The notes under the pieces are model-generated. The model made no database searches and was not told the DNA's origin. It saw only the letters and a program-made list of their open reading frames with translations. A stretch of 64,000 bases of DNA from an uncultured Prevotellaceae bacterium (lineage in GTDB: Bacteria > Bacteroidota > Bacteroidia > Bacteroidales > Bacteroidaceae): NCBI GenBank assembly GCA_902775075.1, contig CACYKX010000001.1:6189-70188 (forward strand), in the 5' to 3' direction. This document shows, piece by piece, positions 55,844-64,000 of this stretch (the stretch's first letter is position 1; every line of letters starts with the position of its first letter). The position numbers were made by a program, and so were the translations under genes.

Positions 55844-57052
55844 ATGTCTTTAGACAAAAATAGTAAAATATTCGTTGCAGGACATCATGGTTTGGTAGGT
55901 TCTGCAATTTGGAATAACCTGAAGAGTAGGGGATATAATAATTTAGTTGGGCGAAGTCATAAAGAACTTGATTTGACAGATCAATATGCTGTGAAGAAGT
56001 TCTTTGATGAAGAACAACCTGATGCTGTAGTCTTGGCTGCGGCCTTCGTGGGTGGTATTATGGCTAATTCTTTATATCGTGCAGATTTTATCATGCAGAA
56101 TATGAAGATGCAGTGTAATGTAATAGAAAATGCATATAAGCATGGCGTCAAGAAATTACTTTTCTTAGGTAGTACTTGTATCTATCCTAAGAATGCTCCA
56201 CAACCGATGAAGGAGGATGCATTGCTTACTTCTCCTTTGGAATATACCAACGAAGAGTATGCTATCTCGAAAATTGCAGGTTTGAAGATGTGTGAGAGCT
56301 ATAATCTGCAATATGGTACAAATTATATTGCAGTGATGCCAACCAATCTTTATGGCCCTAATGATAACTTTCATCTAGAGAATAGTCATGTATTGCCTGC
56401 TATGATGCGTAAAGTGTATCTTGCTAAGTTAATCCATGACAATAATTGGGATGCAATTCGTGTTGATATGGATAAGCGCCCGATAAATCCTCCTGCAAAA
56501 CTTCAGGAAATAATTGGTGAAGGAAATGTTGATGGAAAGAATGACAAAGAGCGCATTTTGAAAGCCCTTGCTTTTTATGGTATTGAGGATAATAAGGTCA
56601 CATTATGGGGAGACGGAAGTCCACTTCGTGAATTCCTATGGAGTGAGGATATGGCAGATGCCTCTGTACATGTATTGTTGAATGTTGACTTTAAAGACAT
56701 CATTGGTATTGAGAAATACTCTAGTGTTTTCTATGGTGTCAAAGCTGATGGTGAAGTCAACAGAAATAATTCAGAAGGTCGTGGTGGCGCTATCCCACAA
56801 CTTGGTGAGATTAGAAACTGTCATATCAATGTTGGAACAGGTAAGGAGTTGACGATTAAGAATCTGGCTAATCTTGTCGTTCAGACTGTTGGTTTTGAAG
56901 GACAGATAGAATGGGATGCAAGCAAACCTAATGGTACTCCTCGAAAGCTAATTGATGTTAGCAAACTTCATAGTCTTGGATGGAAGCATAAAGTTGAAAT
57001 CGAAGATGGTGTTAAGAAATTGTTTGATTGGTATCAGAGCACATTAGCTTAA
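55844..57052 (+). CDS. fcl: GDP-L-fucose synthase
   Basis: A 402-residue epimerase/reductase that finishes GDP-L-fucose synthesis. The nucleotide motif is GHHGLVGSAI (residues 13-22) and the catalytic pair is Tyr139-x3-Lys143 in YAISKIAG. Compared with the ~320-residue E. coli enzyme it has two additional segments, near residues 200-240 (after VDMDKRP) and around 285-315 (KYSSVFYGVKADGEVN). GDP-fucose is needed for capsule and glycoprotein fucosylation in Bacteroidales. Confidence 0.95.
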   Translation: MSLDKNSKIFVAGHHGLVGSAIWNNLKSRGYNNLVGRSHKELDLTDQYAVKKFFDEEQPDAVVLAAAFVGGIMANSLYRADFIMQNMKMQCNVIENAYKHGVKKLLFLGSTCIYPKNAPQPMKEDALLTSPLEYTNEEYAISKIAGLKMCESYNLQYGTNYIAVMPTNLYGPNDNFHLENSHVLPAMMRKVYLAKLIHDNNWDAIRVDMDKRPINPPAKLQEIIGEGNVDGKNDKERILKALAFYGIEDNKVTLWGDGSPLREFLWSEDMADASVHVLLNVDFKDIIGIEKYSSVFYGVKADGEVNRNNSEGRGGAIPQLGEIRNCHINVGTGKELTIKNLANLVVQTVGFEGQIEWDASKPNGTPRKLIDVSKLHSLGWKHKVEIEDGVKKLFDWYQSTLA

Positions 57053-57062
57053 CAGAAAATAT

Positions 57063-57099
57063 AAAAAGGACTTCTATGATTAGTAGAAGTCCTTTTTTT
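57063..57099. terminator. Terminator after fcl
   Basis: AAAAAGGACTTCT (from 57063) pairs with AGAAGTCCTTTTT around a short loop. The T run serves fcl, and the other strand may serve the leftward dedA. Confidence 0.9.
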
Positions 57100-57139
57100 A
57101 TAAAGTCTTAATTGAATTTACTGTAGTAGATTCATATAT

Positions 57140-57737
57140 TTAGTCATTTTTCTTTTGCTGTTTGCTGTGGCGGAGATACCATTTAATGCCAAAATATATG
57201 ATAGCGATGACGACTATAGCGATGATAACAATTTTGATATATTCAGAATTGAAGATAATATCCGAGGACAGCGAGAATACAGTTCCATACACCAGCACCA
57301 AGTGTAGTGTATAGTAGGAATTTCCCATAATGCATTCTGCTTAGTCCGGCAGGAATACTGATAAGGTGACGGATTCCAGGAATAAGTCGCCCACTGATAG
57401 TAGCAATCATTCCATGATCATAGAAATATTTCTCACTCTTTTCAACTTTCTCCTGATTCAATAAGCATAAATGTCCCCATTTACAGTTAGCAAACTTATA
57501 GATTACAGGGCGACCAAGGTAATAACCAGCAAAATAATTAATGCTTGCACCAAAGTCAGCACCTAATGTGGCAAAAAGGATGACTAACCATATATTTAGA
57601 TTTCCTCCCGCTGCATGATAGGCTGCAGGAGAAACCACTAATTCAGAGGGTACAGGAATGACAGTACTTTCTAACAACATCAGTATAAAGATAGTACCAT
57701 AATTAAGATTCCCGAGTAGACTTGTTAACCAATTCAT
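57140..57737 (-). pseudogene. DedA-family membrane protein, frameshifted near its 3' end
   Basis: The frame from ATG 57737 encodes 164 residues of a DedA protein, with VIPVPSELVVSPAAYHAAGG, the DedA motif GADFGASINYFAGYYLGR, GRLIPGIRHLISIPAGLSRMHYG and GAGVWNCILAVLGYYL. It then stops early (TGA 57243-57245). A second frame (to 57140) continues with NSEYIKIVIIAIVVIAIIYFGIKWYLRHS, the missing last membrane helix and basic tail. Removing one base near 57245-57260 restores about 196 residues, close to the family length. DedA proteins move undecaprenyl phosphate or phospholipids across membranes. It may be a true mutation, a sequence error, or a functional truncation. Confidence 0.78.
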
Positions 57738-57747
57738 ATTTCCTATA

Positions 57748-59151
57748 TTAATTTATATCTTCAAAACTTTTATCTTTTATATCTTTAAAGAAGAAGTTCG
57801 CTCTATCAGTTTCCTTCTCCATAGCTAATTCTAAATATTTATGAAACTCTTTTTCGCATTTCAATTGCATGTATGTATACGCTGTTGCCGTATAAAAATT
57901 ATCTGGTAAATCAGAAGTTGTTTTTTCTATATGTTTTAGAATTCTAAGAGCAAGTTTATAATATCCCTTATCACATATAGAAAAAGCAATATTTGTGAGA
58001 GTTTTAGGATTATACCCAGACAATTTCGCACTTTTGAGATAATGAGTTTTAGCTTCACTAATTTTGTCATTTTCAAGATACATATGTGCTCTGATAATTT
58101 CAATGTTAGTATCAGTTTCCTTTTTCATCTCTTTAGCGTATTGATCAATGATTCGGAGACCCTCATCCAGATTTCCGTGATGACTTTCAAGGAAAGCTAG
58201 ATTTCTAAGGATGTCAAATCTAATCTCCGTGTGATCATTAATCTTATCAGAATAAGCCTTGGCTTTTCTGAAGTGTTCCAATGCTTTATCGTAATCAGGA
58301 ATTTCCAAGTAGCAATAACCTAATTGGTTCTCCGTAACATCACTATTTCCCTCGATACTTATGACATGATTGATGATTTCTATTGCCTTCTTTATATTCC
58401 CTAAGGCATGAAAAGCAGTCGCCTGTAATTCCATGGCATCCGTGTCTTCGTTGTCGATGGCAAGGGCATAGTCAGCACTTTGAATACAAGACTCGAAATC
58501 ATTATCTTGCAATTGGGTATAAGCTAATCTTCTCCAGTTTTCTGTTGAGAAAGGATCTTTATCAAGAAGTTTATTATTGATTTTCTTACTTTGTTCATAG
58601 TGTCCAAGTCCTGTTTCTACGCGTGTCAACGTCTCTAGGTAGAATTCATCAGCCTTGTTTTTTACGATATCAAGCCATTTTTTTGCTTTCTCATAATGCG
58701 CATAGTCAGCAAAGAGACATGCGACATCGACAGCTATGACATCTTTGTCGTCGGTGTATTCCTGATAGAAAAATTTCTTTAGATAGTTATCGGCTGTATC
58801 AACTTGTTCACGAGCAATCATGATTTCAGCCTTGAGTAGATAATATTCTTCGTCTGTTTTATCGGTATCAGAGATTCTTTTGCAAAACATATCAGCCTTA
58901 TCGGCATCATCTTCTTCCAAGAGTGCTATTCGAGAACGAAATAATAATGGTTCCATGGAATCTGGCCATAGTGTCATGGCATATTCACATGTAGTTATAG
59001 CATTATCAATATCGCCGAGACTTTGGTAGTACTCGGCGATGTCAATTAGTTGTTCAGAATCTAAATAAATATTTCCACCATTCTTTTGGGCTTCTTCATA
59101 TTTCTTTAAATTCTCTTTGAATTCTTTATTCTCGAAATATCTGTTTTGCAT
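57748..59151 (-). CDS. Tetratricopeptide-repeat protein
   Basis: A 467-residue protein made up of TPR units from about residue 25 to 450 (for example DIAEYYQSLGDIDNAITTCEYAMTLWPDS; NQLGYCYLEIPDYDKALEHFRKA). No signal peptide is seen, so it is likely cytoplasmic. TPRs form protein-binding scaffolds; the partner is unknown. It starts directly at the end of glnS (no gap), suggesting co-translation, and ends 10 bp before dedA. Confidence 0.88.
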   Translation of the reverse strand: MQNRYFENKEFKENLKKYEEAQKNGGNIYLDSEQLIDIAEYYQSLGDIDNAITTCEYAMTLWPDSMEPLLFRSRIALLEEDDADKADMFCKRISDTDKTDEEYYLLKAEIMIAREQVDTADNYLKKFFYQEYTDDKDVIAVDVACLFADYAHYEKAKKWLDIVKNKADEFYLETLTRVETGLGHYEQSKKINNKLLDKDPFSTENWRRLAYTQLQDNDFESCIQSADYALAIDNEDTDAMELQATAFHALGNIKKAIEIINHVISIEGNSDVTENQLGYCYLEIPDYDKALEHFRKAKAYSDKINDHTEIRFDILRNLAFLESHHGNLDEGLRIIDQYAKEMKKETDTNIEIIRAHMYLENDKISEAKTHYLKSAKLSGYNPKTLTNIAFSICDKGYYKLALRILKHIEKTTSDLPDNFYTATAYTYMQLKCEKEFHKYLELAMEKETDRANFFFKDIKDKSFEDIN

Positions 59152-60873
59152 TTATTTCTTATTCTGTTTTGCCCATGTATCTTTAAGTCCAACAGTCTTA
59201 TTGAATACTGGATGCTCAGAGGTAGTGTCTAAGTCTGCCATGAAATAGCCAATTCGCTGGAATTGTAGATATTCGCCAGGCTTTTTCTCTGCTGCATAGT
59301 TTTCTACATAACAGTTGTTATAGACTTTAAGAGATTCCGGATTGAGCAATTCACGGAAGTCACGGTCGTCAGCACTTGGGTTTTCAATATTGAACAGTCT
59401 ATCGTACTCGCGAACCTCAGCCTTCTTGCAATGATCGCAGCTAACCCAATGTAAGGTACCCTTTACTTTGCGGTTTGCTCCGGCCATACCACTCTTGCTT
59501 TCTGGATCATATTCAGCCTGAATCTCAATAATGTTACCATTCTCATCCTTGGTACAACCAGTACACTTAATGATATAGGCATTCTTCAAGCGAACCTCTT
59601 TTCCTGGAGTCATACGGAAGAACTTCTTTGGTGCATCTTCCATAAAGTCAGCACGCTCAATCCAAAGGTTCTTAGAGAAAGTGATGGTATGTGTAGAAGA
59701 ATTCTCATCTTCAGGATTGTTAATTGCTACCATCTCTTCAGTCTGTTCGTCTGGATAATTTGTGATAACTAATTTTACAGGGTCAAGAACCGCACTTACA
59801 CGTATAGCTTTTTTGTTTAAGTCCTCACGAACACTGGCCTCGAGTAAAGCCATATCATTTAGAGCATCGAACTTGGTGTAACCAATAGAATTGATGAACA
59901 TACGAATACTCTCAGGAGAATAACCACGTCGACGCATACCACAGAGTGTCGGCATACGAGGGTCATCCCATCCGTTTACCAAGTGTTCATCAACAAGCGT
60001 ATGTAGCTTTCGCTTACTCATTACAGTATATGTAAGATTTAGGCGATTGAACTCTATCTGGCGTGGACGGTTGTCGTTCAGTCCCTCGGATGCAGTACCA
60101 TCATACTCTTTAAGGAAATCGATGAATTCATTATAGAGTGGACGGTGAGGAACGAATTCCAATGTACAAATAGAATGTGTCACCCCTTCGAAGTAGTCAC
60201 TCTGTCCATGAGCAAAGTCATACATAGGATAGCAATGCCACTTTGTACCTGTACGATGATGAGGAGTCTGGATGATACGATACATGATAGGATCGCGGAA
60301 ATGCATGTTAGGATTAGCCATATCCAATTTAGCACGTAGAACCATACTACCTTCAACAGCTTCAGGAGTATTCATTTTGTTGAACAAGTCGAGATTCTCC
60401 TCAATAGGGCGATCTCGGTATGGACTAGGTCTACCTGGTTCAGTAGGAGTTCCTTTCTGCTCTGCAATTTGTTCTGGAGTCTGTTCATCAACGTATGCAC
60501 GTCCTTTCTTTATCATCCAGATGGCAAAATCCCAAAGTTTCTGGAAATAATCAGAAGCATAGTAAATGTTACCCCACTTGAAACCTAGCCATGAAATGTC
60601 ATGAAGAATATTTTCTACGTATTCATTGTTCTCTTTGCTAGGGTTTGTATCATCAAAGCGGAGATTGCAAACTCCGTTATATTTTTCAGCAACACCAAAG
60701 TCCATGCAAATAGCTTTTGCATGACCGATGTGAAGATAGCCGTTAGGCTCTGGAGGGAAACGGGTTTGAATTCTACCTCCATTTTTCCCTTCTGCGAGAT
60801 CCTCTTCGACGAGTTGTTCTACGAAGCTGATACTCTTTTTCTCTTCGTTAGTATTTTCTTCAATAACTGCCAT
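59152..60873 (-). CDS. glnS: Glutaminyl-tRNA synthetase
   Basis: A 573-residue class I synthetase. The HIGH motif lies in PPEPNGYLHIGHAKAICMDFG and the KMSKS-like motif is VMSKRKL. The C-terminal anticodon-binding beta-barrels are present. Its presence implies direct charging of tRNA-Gln rather than only the GatCAB route. A leftward TATCTTTG -7 element lies at 60900-60907. Confidence 0.97.
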   Translation of the reverse strand: MAVIEENTNEEKKSISFVEQLVEEDLAEGKNGGRIQTRFPPEPNGYLHIGHAKAICMDFGVAEKYNGVCNLRFDDTNPSKENNEYVENILHDISWLGFKWGNIYYASDYFQKLWDFAIWMIKKGRAYVDEQTPEQIAEQKGTPTEPGRPSPYRDRPIEENLDLFNKMNTPEAVEGSMVLRAKLDMANPNMHFRDPIMYRIIQTPHHRTGTKWHCYPMYDFAHGQSDYFEGVTHSICTLEFVPHRPLYNEFIDFLKEYDGTASEGLNDNRPRQIEFNRLNLTYTVMSKRKLHTLVDEHLVNGWDDPRMPTLCGMRRRGYSPESIRMFINSIGYTKFDALNDMALLEASVREDLNKKAIRVSAVLDPVKLVITNYPDEQTEEMVAINNPEDENSSTHTITFSKNLWIERADFMEDAPKKFFRMTPGKEVRLKNAYIIKCTGCTKDENGNIIEIQAEYDPESKSGMAGANRKVKGTLHWVSCDHCKKAEVREYDRLFNIENPSADDRDFRELLNPESLKVYNNCYVENYAAEKKPGEYLQFQRIGYFMADLDTTSEHPVFNKTVGLKDTWAKQNKK

Positions 60874-60999
60874 ATGATTTAAATTTTATTTTTATTCTGC
60901 AAAGATACTTATTTATAATGGAAAATAAGACAATAGGTAGAAGATTTTTTATAGTGTTAAGAGTAAACCTAAAATATGTTATCAAACATATAAAAATAT

Positions 61000-61128
61000 T
61001 TGTTGGTATAAGTTTAATGCCTTATCTTTGTATCAGTTATCCTGAATACAATCTTTTTACCTTTAAAAAACTAATACCTATTGAGATGAACGCTCCTCTT
61101 TGAGAAAAGAGGAGCGTTTGCATTTTAT
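61000..61128 (+). ncRNA. Candidate small RNA with own promoter and hairpin end
   Basis: In the 276-bp gap between glnS and mltG (both leftward), the plus strand has a consensus promoter: TTTG at 61000-61003, a 19-bp spacer and TATCTTTG at 61023-61030. About 50 bases further comes a 12-bp perfect hairpin (61089-61100 with 61107-61118), followed by a weak T-rich tail. That would give an RNA of about 85-95 nt. A tiny frame MNAPL lies at the hairpin start, so a leader peptide is possible. No protein gene lies downstream on this strand for over 1.1 kb. Confidence 0.45.
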
Positions 61129-61149
61129 ATATTTCTTTCTAATATTTTT

Positions 61150-62196
61150 TTATTTTATGCCTCGTTCGTTGAGCGCTTTACTATATTTTGCTGCATTGGC
61201 AAGATGCTCTTGGTATGTTCTTGCAAAATTATGAGTTCCGCTGAAATCCTCTTTCGCACACATATACAGATAGTTATGGTGAGTGAGGTTTAGAACTGCA
61301 TCAATGCCGGCAACACTTGGTATACGAATTGGCCCAGGAGGTAGTCCTGTGTTTTTATAAGTGTTGTATGGGCTATTGATATATAGCAATTTGTTGTAAA
61401 TTCTCTTAAGTTCAAACTTTTTCCAAGCGAATTTAATAGTAGGATCGGCTTGAAGTGGCATTCCGTTTGGATATTCTCCATCGCGATACATCAATCGATT
61501 GTAGTACATTCCTGCAATCATTGGTTTCTCGGAATTGTTTGCTGTTTCTTCGTCTACGATACTAGCCAATGTTATCACTTGTTCTGGTGATAGATTCAAT
61601 CCTTTGGCTTTTTGTGTACGCTCAAAGTTCCAGAATTTTTTATTTTCTTTTTGCATCCTATTTAGGAACTTTGAGATGTTTGTGTTCCAATAGATATCGT
61701 ATGTGTTTGGAATGAATAGACAAGCGATAGTTGCTGTGTCGTATCCATAGTTCTTGCATACAGACTCATTGGTAAGAGAGTCGTATAACTGCTCTTCATC
61801 AATCATTAGTTTAGAACTTACAGCTGCGGCAAGATCTCCTATTGTTCTGACAGATGGAATTGTTAAACTAACAGGTTCCTGCTGACCATTTCTAAAATGG
61901 CGGAATATCTTCAAGGTTCCGTCATTAGAGTGTATGGCATATCTTCCTGTGCGGATATGATCTGCATAGCTGAAATGACGAGCTAACATCTTGAAAGCAT
62001 GGAAACAATGTGGATGTGCTATGGGTTCTATTTTATGATATACGGAATCAATATTGTCATCGTTATCAATATAAACATAGGTAACATCCGACTTCGTAGA
62101 GAACGAAGCAAATAAATAGTAATAAACTAGTCCGATAATAATAATGGAGCAGGTTACGGCTGACCATATATATACCTTACAAGTTGAATGTTTCAT
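61150..62196 (-). CDS. mltG: Endolytic murein transglycosylase
   Basis: A 348-residue inner-membrane lytic transglycosylase that cleaves nascent glycan strands. One N-terminal membrane helix (CSIIIIGLVYYYLFA) precedes a periplasmic LysM-like domain and the YceG catalytic domain, with the catalytic Glu in ASIVDEETANNSEK and the block YNRL...MPLQADPTIKFA. A leftward TAACTTTG -7 element lies at 62223-62230. Confidence 0.93.
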   Translation of the reverse strand: MKHSTCKVYIWSAVTCSIIIIGLVYYYLFASFSTKSDVTYVYIDNDDNIDSVYHKIEPIAHPHCFHAFKMLARHFSYADHIRTGRYAIHSNDGTLKIFRHFRNGQQEPVSLTIPSVRTIGDLAAAVSSKLMIDEEQLYDSLTNESVCKNYGYDTATIACLFIPNTYDIYWNTNISKFLNRMQKENKKFWNFERTQKAKGLNLSPEQVITLASIVDEETANNSEKPMIAGMYYNRLMYRDGEYPNGMPLQADPTIKFAWKKFELKRIYNKLLYINSPYNTYKNTGLPPGPIRIPSVAGIDAVLNLTHHNYLYMCAKEDFSGTHNFARTYQEHLANAAKYSKALNERGIK

Positions 62197-62298
62197 TTTT
62201 GATATAAATTAAAAATCAGATGCAAAGTTAATAATAAATTGGGAAAACAATACTCAAAATCAATTATTTTTCTACCTTTGCAATTAAAATAAAGCGTT

Positions 62299-62940
62299 AT
62301 GGATAATTTTGAGACTTATATTTTTGATCTTGATGGTACTCTCTTGAATACGATACAAGATTTGGCAGCGAGTTGTAATTATGCTCTAAGATGTTCTAAT
62401 ATGCCGGAATATTCTGTAGATGAGGTTAGAATGATGGTGGGAAATGGAGTGAAAAAATTAATGGAGCGCGCTATTCCTGAAGGCTTAAATAATCCTAGAT
62501 TCGAGGAAACGTATGCTTCTTTTAGAAAACATTATTTAGAACATAACCTTGATACGACTGGTCCTTATCCTGGAATTATGGATTTACTCAAGAATCTGAA
62601 GGCTCACGGAAAGAAGGTGGCTGTTGTTAGTAATAAGTTTTATGCAGCTACACAGGCTCTGTGCAAGCATTTCTTTTCTGATTATGTGGATGTTGCAATC
62701 GGGGAGCGTGAAAATATACGTAAGAAACCTGCTCCGGATACTGTAAATGAGGCCTTGTTGCAGCTCGGCGCTTCACGCGATACAGCGGTCTATATTGGTG
62801 ATAGTGATGTTGATATAGAGACAGCAAGGAATAGTAATATGCCGTGTATTAGTGTGCTTTGGGGATTCCGTGATCATGATTTCTTAGTAGAGCATGGTGC
62901 TACACGTTTGATAAGTTCTCCTAAAGAACTCATGTTGTAA
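62299..62940 (+). CDS. HAD-family phosphatase, phosphoglycolate-phosphatase type
   Basis: A 213-residue HAD hydrolase. Motif I is DLDGTLLNT (Asp10 nucleophile, Asp12), motif III is the Lys in KPAPDTV, and motif IV is GDSDVDIETA. A helical cap domain lies between (about 18-80). It resembles Gph, which removes the phosphate of 2-phosphoglycolate, but HAD substrates are hard to assign. A TACCTTTG -7 element is at 62273-62280. Confidence 0.85.
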   Translation: MDNFETYIFDLDGTLLNTIQDLAASCNYALRCSNMPEYSVDEVRMMVGNGVKKLMERAIPEGLNNPRFEETYASFRKHYLEHNLDTTGPYPGIMDLLKNLKAHGKKVAVVSNKFYAATQALCKHFFSDYVDVAIGERENIRKKPAPDTVNEALLQLGASRDTAVYIGDSDVDIETARNSNMPCISVLWGFRDHDFLVEHGATRLISSPKELML

Positions 62941-62994
62941 TTTGGACTCATCTGACAAGTGCGTAAATTTATCGGATGGGCTTTAGAATTTTGC

Positions 62995-63397
62995 AATATT
63001 TAAACTTTGCTATAGGAAATGTTAATAGAAAAGATGTTCTGTTTTTTGTCGTTTCTAGAATGTATGAGGGTATTTCGGGGCCCTCAAGAATATAAGAAAC
63101 ACATCTTTGCAAGGTAATATTGTGAATGAAGTTAACTTCATCGGCTTACGAAGTTAACTTCGTAAGTTCATGTTAATAGGTATGTGGGCTTATATAGTTA
63201 ACAGTATGAGGCTACAAAAGTGGAAAAAAACGGAAATATAGCTTTATGACCAAAATACAACTCGTTGATTATCAGTACGTTGCATTTTGGCCATATTTTA
63301 AATATTCATAGATTAACCGACCATTAAGTCTGAATTCGCGAATTATAGACACCTTTTTTCGATTGAAAATTAAACAATGAAAGGTTCGTTAAACTTT
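62995..63397 (+). repeat. Dispersed ~400-bp non-coding repeat, copy C
   Basis: Colinear with 7756-8154 in the same orientation. The two identical blocks are at 63124-63168 (two GTTAAC palindromes) and around 63365-63397 (ending GTTCGTTAAACTTT). A palindrome AATTCGCGAATT sits at 63333-63344, matching TAATTC-AC-GAATTA in the other copy. The repeat fills the gap between the phosphatase and the LytTR gene. I see no gene in 62941-63439. Confidence 0.8.
63126..63213. repeat. 22-bp-period GTTAAC palindrome array, site 3
   Basis: Four consecutive 22-bp units with GTTAAC starting at 63131, 63153 and 63197, and a degenerate unit between (63170-63191). Units 1 and 2 are identical to those at site 1 save one base at the end of unit 2. 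A perfect 22-bp palindrome spans 63145-63166. Confidence 0.85.
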
Positions 63398-63439
63398 GGC
63401 GAATCCAACAAGGTCTTACAGTTCCATACATCGTAATGA

Positions 63440-63814
63440 TTACATCATAGAGTGTTCCTCGATGTAATCCTGTATGGTTCCTTTGTATGAATCTGAAATA
63501 GGGATGAAAGTATCGCCAAATTTTGCGCGAGATCTATCGAACATCGTAACCTCCTTGATGTGAATTAGGTAAGAGCGATGGATTCTGAGGAACTCTGGAC
63601 TTGGTAGATATTCTTCCAAAGTAGACATATTCATCAAACACATAACAGGTTTTGCTTTTCCTTTTATGTATATTTTGATGTAGTCTTTCTGTCCCATCAC
63701 ATATAAGATGTCATCAAGTTTTATTTGCACAGTTTTATACTCGCTATTTACATAAAAGAAGCGATCTTTTTCAATTTGTTTTTTTCTTCTTAAAATTAAA
63801 CTTTCGTTATTCAT
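63440..63814 (-). CDS. Stand-alone LytTR DNA-binding protein
   Basis: A 124-residue protein consisting of a LytTR DNA-binding domain (about residues 20-118: FFYVNSEYKTVQIKLDDILYVMGQKDYIKIY; then LRIHRSYLIHIKEV and the closing block). The N-terminal receiver domain of LytR/AlgR-type response regulators is missing; only about 20 basic residues precede the domain. No sensor kinase gene lies in the window. A long leader with hairpins and a 22-bp repeat array nearby may relate to its control. Confidence 0.9.
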   Translation of the reverse strand: MNNESLILRRKKQIEKDRFFYVNSEYKTVQIKLDDILYVMGQKDYIKIYIKGKAKPVMCLMNMSTLEEYLPSPEFLRIHRSYLIHIKEVTMFDRSRAKFGDTFIPISDSYKGTIQDYIEEHSMM

Positions 63815-63975
63815 AAATTTTTGTGTTAGTTATAATAACTCGCTCTAAATTGGACTTTGATTGAAAATCAAGAAGTTGGTCGTTTGCCTATATTATATAG
63901 GGGAAACGAGCGGACTTCTGCTCGTTTCTGTATTTTGCAATATGCAAAGAACGCCTCAATTCGGGGACAAAGATA
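63815..63975 (-). promoter_or_regulatory. Promoter and hairpin-rich leader of the LytTR gene
   Basis: A leftward TATCTTTG -7 element lies at 63968-63975, placing the transcript start near 63962 and giving a leader of about 150 nt. The leader holds three inverted repeats: GAAACGAGC/GCTCGTTTC (63903-63911 with 63920-63928), CCTATAT/ATATAGG (63887-63901), and TTGATT/AATCAA (about 63858-63872). This could be a regulatory leader; no known riboswitch was recognised. Confidence 0.55.
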
Positions 63976-64000
63976 CGATAAATTTCTAAATATCCCATAA

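Noticed and set aside
60918..61103. 61-residue plus-strand frame before the hairpin
   Set aside because: It spans the predicted promoter, is AT-driven in composition and lacks a ribosome-binding site; the small-RNA reading is preferred.

Overview
The window is chromosomal DNA from a member of the Bacteroidota, most likely a gut or oral Prevotella/Segatella-type Bacteroidales. The evidence is of four kinds. Promoters follow the TTTG-N19-21-TANNTTTG pattern of this phylum. RpoD is short and lacks region 1.1. Rho has a long low-complexity N-terminal insert. Phylum-typical genes are present: serine palmitoyltransferase, a GldB-like lipoprotein, DUF1573, EFR1 ferredoxin, and a secreted protease ending in a Prevotella-like C-terminal tail. 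Coding density is high, most genes are housekeeping, and I see no prophage, insertion sequence or CRISPR array.

Layout. 1-7.3 kb: a leftward operon lon-tgt-(lptG, cut by the edge), a tRNA methyltransferase, and a diacylglycerol/sphingosine-kinase-family gene divergent from serine palmitoyltransferase. 7.4-7.6 kb: two identical tRNA-Pro genes. 7.7-8.2 kb: a gene-free stretch rich in repeats. 8.3-12.2 kb: a very large secreted M60 metallopeptidase translationally coupled to a 51-residue peptide. 12.2-19.2 kb: alkD, truA, an EamA transporter, dapA with an AraC regulator, asparaginase and uronate isomerase. 19.3-27.4 kb: glmS, a long PurF-type amidotransferase, carA and carB, a run of glutamine-using enzymes. 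27.7-32 kb: two small lipoproteins, dinB, a 22-bp repeat array and rho. 32-37.7 kb: an ABC-F ATPase, engB, a GldB-like lipoprotein and dipeptidyl peptidase IV. 37.8-40.9 kb: a leftward run rpoD - secreted protein - HPr-kinase-like - S26 peptidase - PqqD-like, which looks like part of a peptide-maturation system with no precursor in sight. 41-45.2 kb: htrA, RNase P RNA, two small genes including a DUF1232 protein, an outer-membrane barrel and tRNA-Cys. 45.4-53.5 kb: a ComEC-type protein, Dabb, EFR1 ferredoxin, a membrane protein, DUF1573, aspS, a histone-tailed winged-helix protein, an apparently leaderless GTG gene and xylulokinase. 53.7-57 kb: the GDP-mannose to GDP-L-fucose operon (manC-gmd-fcl). 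57.1-62.9 kb: a frameshifted dedA, a TPR protein, glnS, a candidate small RNA, mltG and a phosphoglycolate phosphatase. 63-64 kb: a second copy of the repeat region and a stand-alone LytTR regulator.

The most unusual signal is non-coding. A 16-bp palindrome (ACGNAGTTAACTNCGT) recurs with an exact 22-bp period at three intergenic sites (about 7.9, 29.6 and 63.1 kb), fourteen units in all including degenerate ones. Two of the three arrays sit inside a diverged ~400-bp dispersed repeat that I do not recognise, and one copy lies about 240 bp from a stand-alone LytTR gene. LytTR regulators bind repeated sites one to two helical turns apart, so a link is plausible but unproven. Other points worth attention are the orphan HprK-like/S26/PqqD trio, the promoter embedded in a terminator ahead of a leaderless gene, and the missing zinc ligands in Tgt.
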